24,244 bases of DNA from Basidiobolus ranarum. Its lineage: Eukaryota > Basidiobolomycota > Basidiobolomycetes > Basidiobolales. The notes under the pieces are model-generated. The model searched no databases and was not told where the DNA came from. It worked only from the letters and a program-made list of their open reading frames with translations. Shown here in pieces: positions 1 to 10,760 of this stretch. Positions within the stretch are counted from its first letter, which is position 1; every line of letters begins with the position of its first letter. The stretch lies in NCBI GenBank assembly GCA_040143965.1, contig JASJQH010007032.1:1-24244 (forward strand), read 5' to 3'. The position numbers and the translations under genes were made by a program.

Positions 1-1218
1 ATAACTTATATTTACACATAAACCTCTTGGATTATATGTAAGTTTGTATAAGTTCTGATCCTTTTCTCCCGAAGCTAAATAATTCCCATTTTGATCAATG
101 ATGGTGCATCCTGACTTATCAAAATTGAATTTTAGCCCTTCTGAGGTGGCCTTGCATACAGATATTAAATTCTTGGCAATATCTGCAACATGTAGTGCAT
201 CCTTAAAAGTATACACTTTTGCTTTAGAAGCACCAGTTAAATTGACTTGAATTGTTCCCATTCCAATGACATCCAAAGTATGTTCATCTCCCATGAAAAC
301 CTTTCTAATTGGGATTTCTTCAAAATTCACCAACCAATTCTTGTCATTTGTGAAGTGTTGGGAGGCTCCAGAGTCAATATACAATGTCTGAGAATCCTTG
401 TTGGTGGTCATAGATAGAGCTGATATGAACAAGGGATCTTCTTTTATAACCACATTTCCAGATTCAGTATGCTTTTCTTCTTCTGCAATTCTTTTAGAGC
501 AATCTTTTCTTAAATGGCCAGTTCTTTTACAGTAATCCCAAAATTTGTCACTTTTCTTCTTAAAGTACTTTAGACTTTTATAGGAAAGTTTTCCATTGCC
601 TATCAAAACTTATTCTTCATTCTTTTAGTTGGATCCTAATTTGTGTAAATTTTCATCCAGGAGTCAGCCAAATACACAATTTAAGGTCATATATTCGGTT
701 CTTGATTTTAGAGCCATTACTAGGCTCTGAAACTCATGTGGCTGGCTATTCAGGACTGTACCTATGATATCCTGCTCAGTAGCAGATACTCCAATGCATT
801 CCATTTAATCCACTAAAATAGTGACTCCATTAATTAGTAATCTAATGCCTTCTCCTGGCTGCATCTTCAAGTTAAAAAATTGTCTTCTTAGAAACATCTT
901 GTTAGTAGCGGAACATGCTTAGTAGGTATGTTCCCAGGTTTTCCAATACTTCTTGGCAGTTTGGCTCTTGAACATTGAATTAGCAATTTGTGTTTAACAT
1001 TAATTCAAATAGTATTAAAGGCACTTGGTTCTTTTTAAACCTGGAGCAAAACTTTGGTTTTAGATAGTTAAACATTGTTTTCTCTTCTACAACAGTGTCC
1101 CAAAATTCTTTTGCTTACAGCAGCATTCTCATTTTAATTTTCCAAACTTGTTAATTGGTTCAATCCAATTTTTCAAAAGTTCCATATATTTGAGAAGTAG
1201 ACATTATAGAGAGTGCAA

Positions 1219-1235
1219 GATCAGTGCTCATAACC
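1219..1235 (-). other. Primer-binding site, half-tRNA iMet type
   Basis: Immediately inside the LTR the minus strand reads GGTTATGAGCACTGATC. Its complement contains GCTCATAACC, which matches the anticodon arm of initiator-methionine tRNA rather than the tRNA 3' end. Drosophila copia and yeast Ty5 are known to prime from such an internal half-tRNA fragment. The position at the LTR edge and the match together support the call. Confidence 0.65.
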
Positions 1236-1578
1236 TGTTGAAATATTTGGGAGGCTTTTGGAAGTGGCTTGGTGAATTAGAGAAATTGGTGGTTTGCACT
1301 GGTTCATTTATTGAATAGAAAGTTGATATTTATAGTTTTGTCAAGATGTAGACAAACTAACATGTTAAATGTGTTAAGGAGGTTCCCAGGAACATGTGTG
1401 CAAAGTTTGGAGCTTCTAGCACAAGTTATCAAAGTCTATATATCTGAGAACTACTAAGTTGGTAAAAAAATTCCAAGTCATCATGTGAATCGTAGGTGAT
1501 ATTTTAGTTCAATATAGGATAACTAAATACTAAGCTTTATATGACTATATAGTTGTTTAGGCAATGCTAATTTCAACA
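1236..1578 (-). repeat. Long terminal repeat (5' LTR of the copia element)
   Basis: The segment begins TGTTGAAAT (1236-1244) and ends ATTTCAACA (1570-1578). This is a perfect 9-bp inverted terminal repeat of the TG...CA type expected of LTR ends. The inner end directly abuts the primer-binding site, which fixes that boundary. Length is 343 bp, within the copia range. The target-site duplication cannot be tested because the other end of the element is outside the window; TATTG follows the outer end. Confidence 0.8.
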
Positions 1579-2204
1579 TATTGGCCTAATTTCAGTGTTA
1601 GAATCAGTACTTTCTTCTTCAGAAGTCTCTACTTCTTCATCTGATCAAAATACTTTCAAGGTATGTTTCTCTTGGAAATCTTAGAGCAGATACAAAAGTA
1701 AGTACTTCGTTTGTTGTATTTTTGAAAATCAAGATTTTCTTACATTTGCATCATAAATACAAATTCTAATCAGTCTAACTGGACAAGCACAGTAAGCCGT
1801 ACTCATAAACTTTAGTGAACTCTTAAGTATAATAATGATAGAGGTATGTTTGCGGGTGCATACTGGATAATATCCAGCCATGAGACGCTAAGTACTCAGT
1901 TGGTACTTTGCACTCATGATGATTTTTACTGTATATTTTTCACCTTGATTAAGCTGAAATATCCAAGAGTTCGAAATTAAGACTAGCATTATTTATCCAT
2001 CAAATTTACATATATGGCCAAACATCAGAATGATCAAGATAATTGGATGAGAGCAGGGGAGGGGAGGTCGGTGGGTAGGGGTGAAAATCGAACCTTTTTC
2101 ACAGGACCAATAAATGGATAATTTGTTTTATACTCTATTGAATGGATCACCAGCGGGTTGAAACTCATATGATGATACTCTTTTACAACTTTTAAATACA
2201 AAGT
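1579..2204. other. Intergenic region, SWD2 promoter side
   Basis: No convincing gene is visible between the LTR and the SWD2 start. The main landmark is a G-rich block at 2056-2081 on the sense strand (runs GGGG, GGGG, GGG, GGGG). It stands out in AT-rich surroundings about 125 bp before the SWD2 ATG. A short acidic reading stretch on the minus strand next to the LTR is too short to call. Confidence 0.5.
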
Positions 2205-3918
2205 ATGCCGGAAGAAACCATAACTTTGACACCTTCCGTGATATCTTCCTTTAAAGTTGCCAGAACTTTTCGTGATGTGTCAAGGCCTACGACTTCCGTA
2301 AACTTTGACGATCAAGGAGAGTATTGTGTGGTTGCTTCAGCAGATGATAGTATACGTTTGTACGATTGCTTAGGTGGAAAGTAAGTGGAGCTCTGAAGTT
2401 AATCCCCACTCTACATGTTCCGTTCACTCACCTGAAATTTCTCTTTATCTAGACACAGTAAAACAGTATTTAGCAAACGTTATGGGGTACACCTTGCGCG
2501 ATTCACACATCACCAAAATAATATCCTCCACTCCTCTACGCGTGAAGAAGGTAAGTGGACATGTGATAATACTCCGATAGCCTTGAATATGTACTAAAGA
2601 GAAATATTGAAGATGCTGTAAGATATTTATCTCTACACGATAACAAATATATCCGATTCTTCCGGGGACATAAGCGCCGGTAAGAATATTAGAGGTCTAA
2701 CGTTTGATACTTTAGTTTCTTACGAATGTTTGTACTACTTAGGGTAGTGGCTTTGGACATGTCTCCTTTGGATGATCAATTTCTTTCTGGTAGTATAGAT
2801 GGCACCGTACGTTTATGGGATTTACGCACTCCTAATTGCACGGTGAGACCATTGATGATATGTAGTTGGGAACTTCACCAAGGATACTAACGTCGTTTAC
2901 TCCAATAGGGAATAGTCAATACAACTGGTCGTCCTTGTGTGGCATTTGACCCCTCTGGAGTGATCTTTGCTACCGGCTTGGAGTCGGCTACCATTCGATT
3001 ATACGATTTAAATAATTATGATAAGGTAGATTATTTTGGCATTAAATCAAGATGATTACAGCAGTTGATGAAGTCTCTTGATAGGGACCTTTTGCTACGT
3101 TCTTAACGCAGGAAGTGTTGAGTAAGATGCCTGGCTATATCCCAGCAGAGTGGACGTCTATTAAGTTTAGTCAAGATGGGGCGTTTCTGTTGGTAACAAC
3201 GACTGGAGATATTCATTACGTTTTAGATGCCTTTAATGGGGACATTAAGCATCAGTTAACTGGCCATCATCGACTAGGTATTGATGGCGGTGAGGAAGCA
3301 GGGTTTAGCCCTGATGGTAAAACTGTTTATTCAGGTATTTGAATAAGCATACTACATATATGTGAATTCATTAATAATGTGACTTTTAGGATCGCATAAT
3401 GGAACAATATGCTTTTGGGATCTTCAAAACCCCACTCCTAATGGGCGTCCCGCCAAGGTCTTGCAAGGACATGTAGCACCAGTTAAAGTAGTTGGCTTCA
3501 ATCACAAGTACGCTATGATGGTTTCAGCAGGATTGAATTGTGAGATGGTAAGTAACGTCACCTATACCATAACCGTCATTCATTATCAGTTCGACCAAAG
3601 TTCCCTGCCCCTTCCAAGTTATGAAGGTTTGGTGGTTTTATTGAGCGTCGTAAAGCAAGCCAGAACCCAAAGATTCGTGAATCATTTGTGTTCGAGTTTG
3701 GCAACCGCCGTTTCACTTAACTCGTATCAATAGTCCCATCCGATCTCTTTGCATCTTGCATTGACATCAGATTCCTCTATGGCTATGATATGATTATGGA
3801 ACGAGACATATCCTTCCTTTTACTACTTTTAACAATGCTGACCAAGTTTCCTTTTCTATGTCTTTAGGCATTTTGGGAGCCTGAAAATCGACCCGCTGGC
3901 TTTGGAGAGCGTAGGTGA
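2205..3918 (+). CDS. SWD2: SWD2/WDR82 WD40-repeat protein
   Basis: WD40 scaffold of the Set1/COMPASS histone H3K4 methyltransferase, which in yeast also serves the cleavage and polyadenylation factor; a nuclear role is expected. Proposed exons: 2205-2380, 2453-2550, 2613-2679, 2743-2842, 2909-3025, 3085-3334, 3390-3547 and 3868-3918, all frame-consistent, giving 338 aa (yeast about 329, human about 313). Diagnostic segments are FKVARTFRD near the N terminus, [39 protein letters not shown], a GFSPDG blade and the C-terminal [16 protein letters not shown]. Introns are 55-75 bp except the last (320 bp). TACTAA-type branch points are visible in introns 2 and 4. Sense poly(A)-like AATAAA motifs lie at 4089 and 4100. 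The family call is strong; the exact end of exon 7 is slightly less certain because of the long last intron. Confidence 0.93.
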
Positions 3919-4583
3919 AAGCAGATGTAACGAATATTGTAGAAATCAATGTACATCCGGTACTATTCTTAAATTACCTAGAGTGTTATTGTCATAACAT
4001 AGTTGGGGGCTGAATCTGTGAGTTCTTATCCAACGCCCTCCTCATGCCCTTCATCTGTGAGAAACACGTGAAGCACTGTTGAAATATCAATAAACCATCA
4101 ATAAACAATTCCTGTTGGTTTTAACCTTTTAACCAATTTAAGAGGACCAGTGTCAAAATCATACCATCATGAGCTTTAACTTGTCACGAGGAACGTGTGT
4201 GAAGTGCATTGTCCTTATATGCTCCTAAACCCATCTCGTGAAATATTATCCGAATACCTTTCAGCGATTGCTAATTACAATGCATGTGTAAATAGGATTC
4301 ACTTTGACTCACCATCTAAGCCATCGAAGTAACACCGCGATGAAATTGTAAAATAATTCCAACTTAATCAGGAAGATCAATTGGTTATCGCTTCCACCTG
4401 CTTAATTTTTCCCATCGAATGCTTATTTTTATCATATATTGAACCCCGTTGAAAGGGTCATCTTCACAAATCAATCGACACTGTACACGACGTGTGTGTA
4501 TTTTTTTTACTTTCCAACCTAACCATACTTCCCAATTATTGAAATATCTTTCTTAATAACCGGAGTGTTGAAGTGGAGATCTT
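3919..4583 (+). other. Intergenic region: SWD2 3' end and NAGS promoter
   Basis: There is no gene here. Two AATAAA motifs (4089-4094, 4100-4105) are plausible SWD2 poly(A) signals. A TGACTCA core at 4305-4311 lies on the NAGS side and is listed separately. A T-tract occurs near 4501-4509. Confidence 0.55.
4305..4311 (+). promoter_or_regulatory. Candidate Gcn4/Cpc1 binding site upstream of NAGS
   Basis: Exact TGACTCA, the AP-1/Gcn4 core, 273 bp upstream of the NAGS start codon. Amino-acid biosynthetic genes are classical Gcn4/Cpc1 targets, and a Gcn4-type factor is encoded about 11 kb away. Another TGACTCA at 5059 is inside NAGS coding sequence and is probably chance. The function is inferred. 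Confidence 0.5.
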
Positions 4584-6478
4584 ATGTTTAGAAACTTCGT
4601 TCGTTTCAACCCAACCTTAAGACATGGTGGGCTCCTTCGACTCACCGCCTATGGTAAACAGCATAGAACTTACCTTTCGGTGAATAATTTATATAAAGTA
4701 AGAAAGCAGAAAACCTTCATAAAGCATACATTAGCCTGACTTTATTTTCTTTGTGCTATTTGTTTTTAGAAATCGGAAGTAAAGGACTCTTCACAAGAAC
4801 AAAAGAAGTCTTCTCATTTTGAAGAGAGGGTATGAATATTTGTAAATACCTATCCTGGAATTCGTCCTGACTCTAACTTGTTCCTTTACCTTTCTCATTC
4901 ACTCACTCATTTCACCTTGAAACTTATTTAGGACCTGATTTATGAAGTACTAAGCACTGTACCTAGTCAACGTGAAGCCAGACATTTTCTTCGTCGGTTT
5001 GTGAATAGTAAAGAAAGCGAAGTAACTCCACGGTCTTTACAATACGTGGATACATTATTGACTCAAGAGAAACAACGATTCTTCGGATTAATCAAGATTC
5101 AAGGACCTTTTGATGAGACATTATTCCATACCATAGCACCTACTTTAGTCCAATTAAAGCGATTAGGTCTAATGCCAATCGTATTGTTGGATCATAATTT
5201 GGTAGAAAGTGAATGGATACAAGAACAGGAAGTTGAGAAATCGGAATTATGGAAGGAATTGGCATCAAAGGAAGCCTTGAAATTGGTGGATGCTATTGAA
5301 CATGTGGGTGGTAGAGCTCGTATATTAGATGATCAAGTATTCTTCGTAAACAATACAAACGAATCCTCTACTCAAGTGATGCCTTCTTCAAATATCATGC
5401 TCAATCCCAAAGATAAGGAGAATCAATTGAACGTAAATTTGAATGGAATTTTGAAATGTTTGGAAATGGAACAAATTCCGGTGGTCATCCCTATGGGTAC
5501 CACCCATACTTCAATCTCCAAACTACTCAAATCTGATTCAGCCATGATTGGAATCTCTCGAGCGTTAGGTCAGAGCCAAGATGTAGAGACAGCGGCTCAG
5601 ACATCAGTCAAATTAATGATCATCAACAAAGAAGGTGGCATTCCTTCACCCCACGGTACCATTGGATTCATCAACTTGCAAGACGAATACACGGAGATTT
5701 TGAATGATTTACAGACGGAACCAACATCCACTGTATCCAAGCGCTACGTGGCCACCTTGAACATGGTGAAAGAGAGTTTGGAGAACCTCCCAGTAGATAG
5801 TTCAGCCATCATGGTCCCTGCTAAATCTTCCAAACTATTGATCTCTAATTGGATAAGAGACAAACCTCTGTATTCCATCTCTCTCCCCAAATGGCAGAAC
5901 TCCCAAGTGACTTCCAGTGTGATACGTCGTGGGTTTGAGGTGAGAATCTTCCGGGGCTTGGAAGGTTTAGATGTTGAAAAGTTGAACAACCTGTTGGAAT
6001 TGGCCTTTGCTAAATCGTTAGATAAAGAGAATTTCTGGAATCGAGTGAAGTCTTGTCTTTCTTCAGTGATCGTCGCTGGAGATTATCAAGGCGCAGCTAT
6101 TGTTACTAAGGAGCATCAGATGCATCCCTATTTAGATAAGTTCGCAGTTGACCCAAAAAAGCAAGGTGGAGGGGTTGCGGATATTCTATGGAAGAAATTG
6201 ACCTCTACCTATCCGGAGCTAACTTGGAGAAGTAGAAAAGATAATGGGGTGAACAAATGGTAAATATCGTTCTTTTTAGATTACTTATCGAAGATTGTAT
6301 GATTGTATATTTATTATGGTGATACTTCAGGTACTTTGAGCGAAGCGATGGGAATGTACGAATTCCCGATACTAATTGGGTGCTATTCTGGTATGGTCGG
6401 AAAGGAATCGAAAATTTGGATGAATATTATGAAATAGCAAAGCATATCCCACCATCATTCAACACTGTTAAGCATTAG
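4584..6478 (+). CDS. ARG2: N-acetylglutamate synthase, mitochondrial
   Basis: Makes N-acetyl-L-glutamate from glutamate and acetyl-CoA, the first step of ornithine/arginine synthesis, in mitochondria. Exons: 4584-4697, 4770-4829, 4932-6259 and 6331-6478, giving 549 aa. The N terminus MFRNFVRFNPTLRHGG is Arg/Phe-rich and lacks acids, as expected for a mitochondrial presequence. Residues about 60-400 form the amino-acid-kinase-like domain, starting with a DLIYEVLSTVPSQREAR segment typical of fungal NAGS. The C-terminal GNAT domain shows DKFAVDP followed by KQGGGVADILW (acetyl-CoA loop, about residue 469). It also has NKWYFERSDG, assembled across the last splice, and WVLFWYG near the end. An alternative donor at 4680 would shorten exon 1 by 18 nt in frame. 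The N-terminal exons are less certain than the large exon. The next gene downstream starts after about 0.4 kb. Confidence 0.92.
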
Positions 6479-6877
6479 ATCCCCCCATCCACAAAATACA
6501 TGTAATTAAACCTCGTGTTTTAGAGTTATACTAGTCCTACACGACAGCCTCAACCCCTTTTAATGTTCGAATATTATTAATCCGATTACTACGGAAGATC
6601 CATACAATAAGAAATTGTGTTGGAAAGGCGAAGAATGGATATCCGTAATTCGGAATTCGGAAGATCTGTGACCGGAGAAATGGAAATTAGCTCAATGAGA
6701 GAGTTACCAAATAAGGCAAACATATGCATATACAGTAAATTTGTGCAATGAAGTAGTGATGGAATATTTGTATCAGTGTTTATTAGAAGATTAGATATTG
6801 AATATTCCTGCATCACTCTTTTATATTATACTCAAATTAAGGAATATCTCGGCTAACCGGCTTACAAATCTCTCCAG
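6479..6877 (+). other. Gap between NAGS and the CsbD-like gene; possible missing 5' exon
   Basis: Short open stretches with a coding look occur on the plus strand around 6593-6735, for example a frame beginning MDIRNSEFGRS at 6635. A CTAAC branch-like motif at 6853-6857 precedes a good acceptor (CTCCAG ending at 6877). I could not find a donor that joins them cleanly in frame, so no exon is called. A 5'-UTR intron is equally possible. Confidence 0.35.
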
Positions 6878-6913
6878 GAAAAGGGATTTTTCGAAGCGGG
6901 TAAGTTATGGCAC

Positions 6914-7594
6914 ATGCTAGAAATCGGGCAACAAAATGAGCTTGAAAGTATATATATTCATGAGGTGTGTATGGTAAGTTGTTGATAAACTTTGAAACTT
7001 TCTTGAATTGTAAATTTAATTGATTCCTTTAAGATGGATTTTCGTAAAGTTCGTAGATGGGTATCGAACCCATTCGGTAACAAAACGGATAAGCGTAGAT
7101 TTCAAAAGAACAAGAGATCTAACACTGACTTACGGAGAAGGAATACTATTGCTGGGGATTCGGTGCCGACCGTGAACGATATTAGTGTGGATTTTACTCG
7201 ACCAGTATCCCTCACTATTCCACGCTCTTCCCCCTCTAACGCTATCACAATGGACCGTCATTACGCGAGTCCAACAAACTCTGGTCTTTGCTTGGAGCCA
7301 TTAGAAATACATACCCCCGCTGCACCACCCAATTCCCCCATTTCCAACTCTGAAATTGCAAACTTTCAGCTACTACTGGAAAGTCAAGAACAAAACAACA
7401 TACAACAACCTAGTCGTTCACACGGTTACAAAACCAAATTCTCCGGAAAACTAAAACGAATGAAGGGAATGTTCACGGGTGACTGGGAAATGCAAGTACG
7501 TGGTGAGATGGAACTTCTTAATGGTGAAGCAGAAATAACTGCTTATCGCTTGTTAAAGCACGGTTACCAACCTAACGAGATTGTTTGTGGTTAA
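6914..7594 (+). CDS. Basic disordered protein with C-terminal CsbD-like segment
   Basis: Unknown function. The main exon (7034-7594) was extended upstream. An intron 6974-7033 (GTAAGT...TTTAAG) joins it in frame to an exon containing an ATG at 6914, and that frame stays open back to an acceptor at 6877 (reading GFFEAGKLWHM). So the start may lie in an earlier exon, and the Met at 7034 may be internal. From 6914 the product is about 206 aa. The first part of the main exon is Arg/Lys-rich (DFRKVRRWVSNPFGNK), followed by a long Ser/Pro/Asn-rich segment. The C terminus, about residues 150-200, has GKLKRMKGMFTGD, then RGEMELLNGEAE. This Gly-Lys-x-x-x-x-x-Gly...Thr-Gly-Asp...Gly...Gly-Glu-Ala pattern resembles the CsbD-like repeats of fungal stress or DNA-structure-binding proteins. 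That likeness is by eye only. An AATAAA lies at 7763. Confidence 0.55.
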
Positions 7595-7995
7595 TGATGT
7601 AATATTGAATTTTTTTTATATTTATACCTTTAGTTTAATTTAATGTAATTTATGTACGATCGATTGGTTTCTTCTGTAATATATATCATTTCTCTCATGT
7701 ATGTTGTGAATATCACTTTCATAATAATAGATATGAATCGTACGCTTTTAAGGATGTATATTAATAAATATCCATTTTGTGGGGTTAAATGATGCATTTT
7801 TAGTCATTGATTGATATTTAAGTTTCTAAGCCAATAATGTCTAGGAATTCTTGGTTGATGTAAAAAAAGGCATGTTTATGAATGAACTGTACAAGATGAG
7901 TTGTATTTAACAAATTGATGACCAAACAAAGAGTTCTCATTTGAATGCAAGTTAAAATCATGTAAGGATGATGTAATAACGCATGGGATATAGAA
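7595..7995. other. Convergent intergenic spacer
   Basis: AT-rich 0.4-kb spacer between two convergent genes. It holds the poly(A)-like AATAAA at 7763-7768 for the plus-strand gene. Reading frames on the minus strand here are shadows or extensions past the stop of the Zn2Cys6 gene. I see no RNA gene or repeat. Confidence 0.5.
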
Positions 7996-10760
7996 TTATC
8001 CTTTGGAATTGTAAACTTGCCATGAATGTGCTGCAGAGTCGTATTTTGAGGGAGTTGTAGCTTGAGCCATGGGATGATAATGCAATGGAATAAAATTGCT
8101 TGGCGCTGTAGTATTTGAAATAGATTGTGAATTGGGTGGTGCTGAAAAGAACTGGTGATCAAATTCCCCTATACGACTGGTGATAGGCATTCCTTTCTTG
8201 GGAGATACGAATGGAGGCGAGTGTATATGAGTGGTCTGTGCAGATATGTTACTTTGGCCACCATTACTTACCGGGGTTGGAGGACTGATGTTTCTAGAAT
8301 ATTGACCAACATACTCATTCCATTCATCGAAATCAAAGGAAAGAGGTACATTCCATATTGGGGCGCCATTGGAGTTATCGAATTGGTTGATGAGATGTTG
8401 ATTATTTACAGTCATCTCGCTCAGAGTGTTCGAAGGAGTACTTGGATCGAAGCCCACATTGGTTATTGCTCCAGAAATACCATAGGATTCAGGTAAAGGT
8501 GTCAAGCTGCTTTGATGTGGAAGTTCCATTTCCCCATTTGACTGGTTACTTTGCTTGATGAAAGTGGGATCTTGAAGGGAATAGAAGAAATTGATTTAGC
8601 GCAGAGATGATGAAATTGAGAATTTTTCTCACCCTTACCTTTAAGCATAGTATTGGAAAGTCCATTCTGATTTAAATATCGGCTATCTGGTGTAATGTTG
8701 GGAATATTTTCTGGGATCGAATGGGCCACAGTCGCTGGGAGATGTCCATCCCGACTAAAAGATATGCTGGGGGTATTCGTTGGAGTTTCTGAATGTGTAG
8801 TTGATCTTGCTCCTTCCTCGTCTTCATAAAATGATGAATTTTTTTCAGCATTATCAGAAGTGGAACGAGATACGTTTTCAGGAATCCCTCCATGTATGCT
8901 GATATTTCTAGCTATCAGAAGCTCTCTCAGAACAATATAGTATTTTCCGGCACAACCCCAGCGTTTTCGAATCTTACCCAGTAAAATCATGTCTTTGGTG
9001 AGGTTCTTCTTGGCCAAGTTTGCAAGTCGTATATCCTTTGTTGTCATATTTGTCAGATGAACAGTGGCCGCTGTAAAGATCGGGAATAGTATAAAAACCA
9101 ACACCTCCTCAAGCCCAGGCTCTCCTGAGCATATATATGTGATGGCTGTGATACTATTGGCCGATGTAGTGCAGATCTGAAGAGAAGGATACGGTGAAGT
9201 ATTAACTCGAGAGTTGGGGTTTGGTATGTAAGGTCGATGGAGCAGAATAAGCGCGCTATGATATAGAACGTGAAGATACACAACAAAATTCGAGGCGGGC
9301 TTCTTACCACTGAAGTATTCTTGCGGACTATACTGAAGATTGGAAGGTAATTCTACTAGCCATTTGTGTAGAGCTGAATCTAGATCAAGCAAGATCTCTT
9401 CACTTTTGAAAGGATTTTGTGTAGGATGAGCTCGTATGGCATAAACGTTATTCATGATTCTGCCAATGATTTCGTGTAATTTAGTCACTTCCACAAATAC
9501 ATCCATGCGTATACCAGAGTTAACGGACTCTTCATGTTCTGGAGAGTTCTCAGTCAGTACAGTATTATCAAGTTGAGGTAATGAAGTATCACAATGCCTA
9601 TCGTCGATGCACAAAGGTCTGCCCATGCAAGCACTGGCATTACGATCCATGATGTAGCATGACCACCAAGTTCTTTTTCGTGCTTCTTTGAGGGCGTGGG
9701 ACAGTGTCTTAATCTGCCACCGGTCAGGGTTTCGATGAAGCCCTAAATCCTCGGCCAAGCGTATAGCCATACCACTGTATACCCAGGATTTCATACTTCC
9801 ATGAGTAATGTGGAAGTAATGAGATAACAAAACCAATGCTTGAACATTTTCGAGTGAGGTCACATCATATGATTGATCCAACAGTTTTTTGGCCCGTTTA
9901 TAGAATACTTCCGAGCGAGCATTCTCCTGTTCTAACCATTGAATTTTTGACGATAGATTGGCAGCAAGGGCAAATATGGCGTTGAGGAGAAACAGAGGCG
10001 GGTCTTGTGTATTATTCTTGAGTTTTGTAGTGAAATTTTCTCTATGTAATAAAGGGATAATGGGGTTGATGTGCTCAAAGTATGTATCCAACAAATGCTC
10101 AAAAACCGGAGGTATTGGTAAAAGAAAAGGATTTGATTCTGTATCTTCAGAGTCAAGGGGACATTGTGTAAGCGGTTTCATACGAAATAAACCATCTTGG
10201 TATTTTTCAGTGTTTTGTAAAAGATAAAACCCAGAACTGAAGCCCATATATCGCACTCGACCTTGATCATCTAAAGTAAGTTGGTTTGCATCGTCACTCA
10301 AAGCCTCCATGACAGGGTCCCAAACTCCTCTCTCTGGTGTATTGTTATTGTTAGGACTCTCCATTGAACTGATTGGGGAACTGCTGTTAGAGTTTAATTC
10401 GTTACGTCTTCGTAGTTCGTGGAATTCCGAAGGTCGTGTACGATTTGCTAAACGTAAACGAACATCATCCAAACCTTCAACTTTTTGTAGTTCAGCCAAT
10501 ACACTTTCAGCTGCTCGGGGGTCACTTTCAACCAAATCACTTAAAAGATGTTCCATTCGATGAAGTTTGTTTTCGATAGCTTCTATATATCCTTTCGGCG
10601 GGCCTCTCTTCTTTGAAGTTTCCAAGTATGTACAATAAATGTTTAAGGTTGTACAATTCGAACAGGTGGGTTGTAAACCGTCACAACGAACCTTCTTACG
10701 TCGACAATTATCACATGCTTTGCTTACTCGTTGCCGTTTTTGAGAGTCTTCTAAAGACAT
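7996..10760 (-). CDS. Zn2Cys6 fungal-type transcription factor
   Basis: Nuclear DNA-binding regulator. Exon 1 is 10760-8639 and exon 2 is 8570-7996, with a 68-bp GTAAGG...TTCAAG intron. Removing it replaces a 45-residue read-through tail and extends the protein in frame to about 898 aa. The Gal4-type binuclear cluster is complete: Cys16, 19, 26, 33, 36 and 43 within KACDNCRRKKVRC. It is followed by a linker (KKRGPPKGYIEAIE) and a short coiled coil, about 57-78, for dimerisation. The fungal-specific regulatory domain runs from about residue 216 (IPPVFEHLLDTYFEHINP) through RKRTWWSCYIMDRNASACMG (361-380) and beyond. The C-terminal 200 residues are Ser/Asn/Pro-rich with an aromatic-acidic patch (SFDFDEWNEYVG) that could activate transcription. 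The KKRGPPKGYIE linker is shared with several fungal Zn2Cys6 subfamilies, including regulators of carbon use. The target is unknown. Confidence 0.92.

Larger units (their letters stand above)
1..1578 (-). mobile_element. Ty1/copia LTR retrotransposon fossil (5' part)
   Basis: Read on the minus strand, this is the 5' part of a Ty1/copia (Pseudoviridae-type) element that runs off the left edge of the window. Parts in element order are: 5' LTR (1236-1578), primer-binding site (1219-1235), a gag region beginning near 1204, a zinc-knuckle-like stretch near 500-550, an aspartic-protease region with a DSGAS motif near 380-390, and a gag-pre-integrase-like stretch near 30-180. Integrase proper, reverse transcriptase and the 3' LTR would lie outside. 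The coding region is clearly broken in several places, so it is a fossil. Age cannot be estimated from LTR divergence because only one LTR is present. It sits about 0.6 kb upstream of SWD2 and points away from it. Family assignment rests on motif order and the primer-binding site, which agree. Confidence 0.85.

Noticed and set aside
1600-1680. Acidic Ser/Glu-rich reading stretch on the minus strand abutting the LTR
   Set aside because: Only about 25 codons, interrupted upstream, and the low-complexity sequence can arise by chance.
2080-2106. GGTTCGA-like tRNA B-box and hairpin on the minus strand
   Set aside because: No matching A box, D arm, anticodon arm or acceptor stem around it.
5059-5065. 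TGACTCA inside NAGS
   Set aside because: Within conserved coding sequence; likely chance.
7055-7080. T-arm-like GGGTTCGATACCC on the minus strand
   Set aside because: It lies inside the coding exon of the CsbD-like gene, and no other tRNA arms can be folded.
7818-8162. 114-codon minus-strand ORF
   Set aside because: Shadow of the Zn2Cys6 second exon in another frame, with no coding logic of its own.
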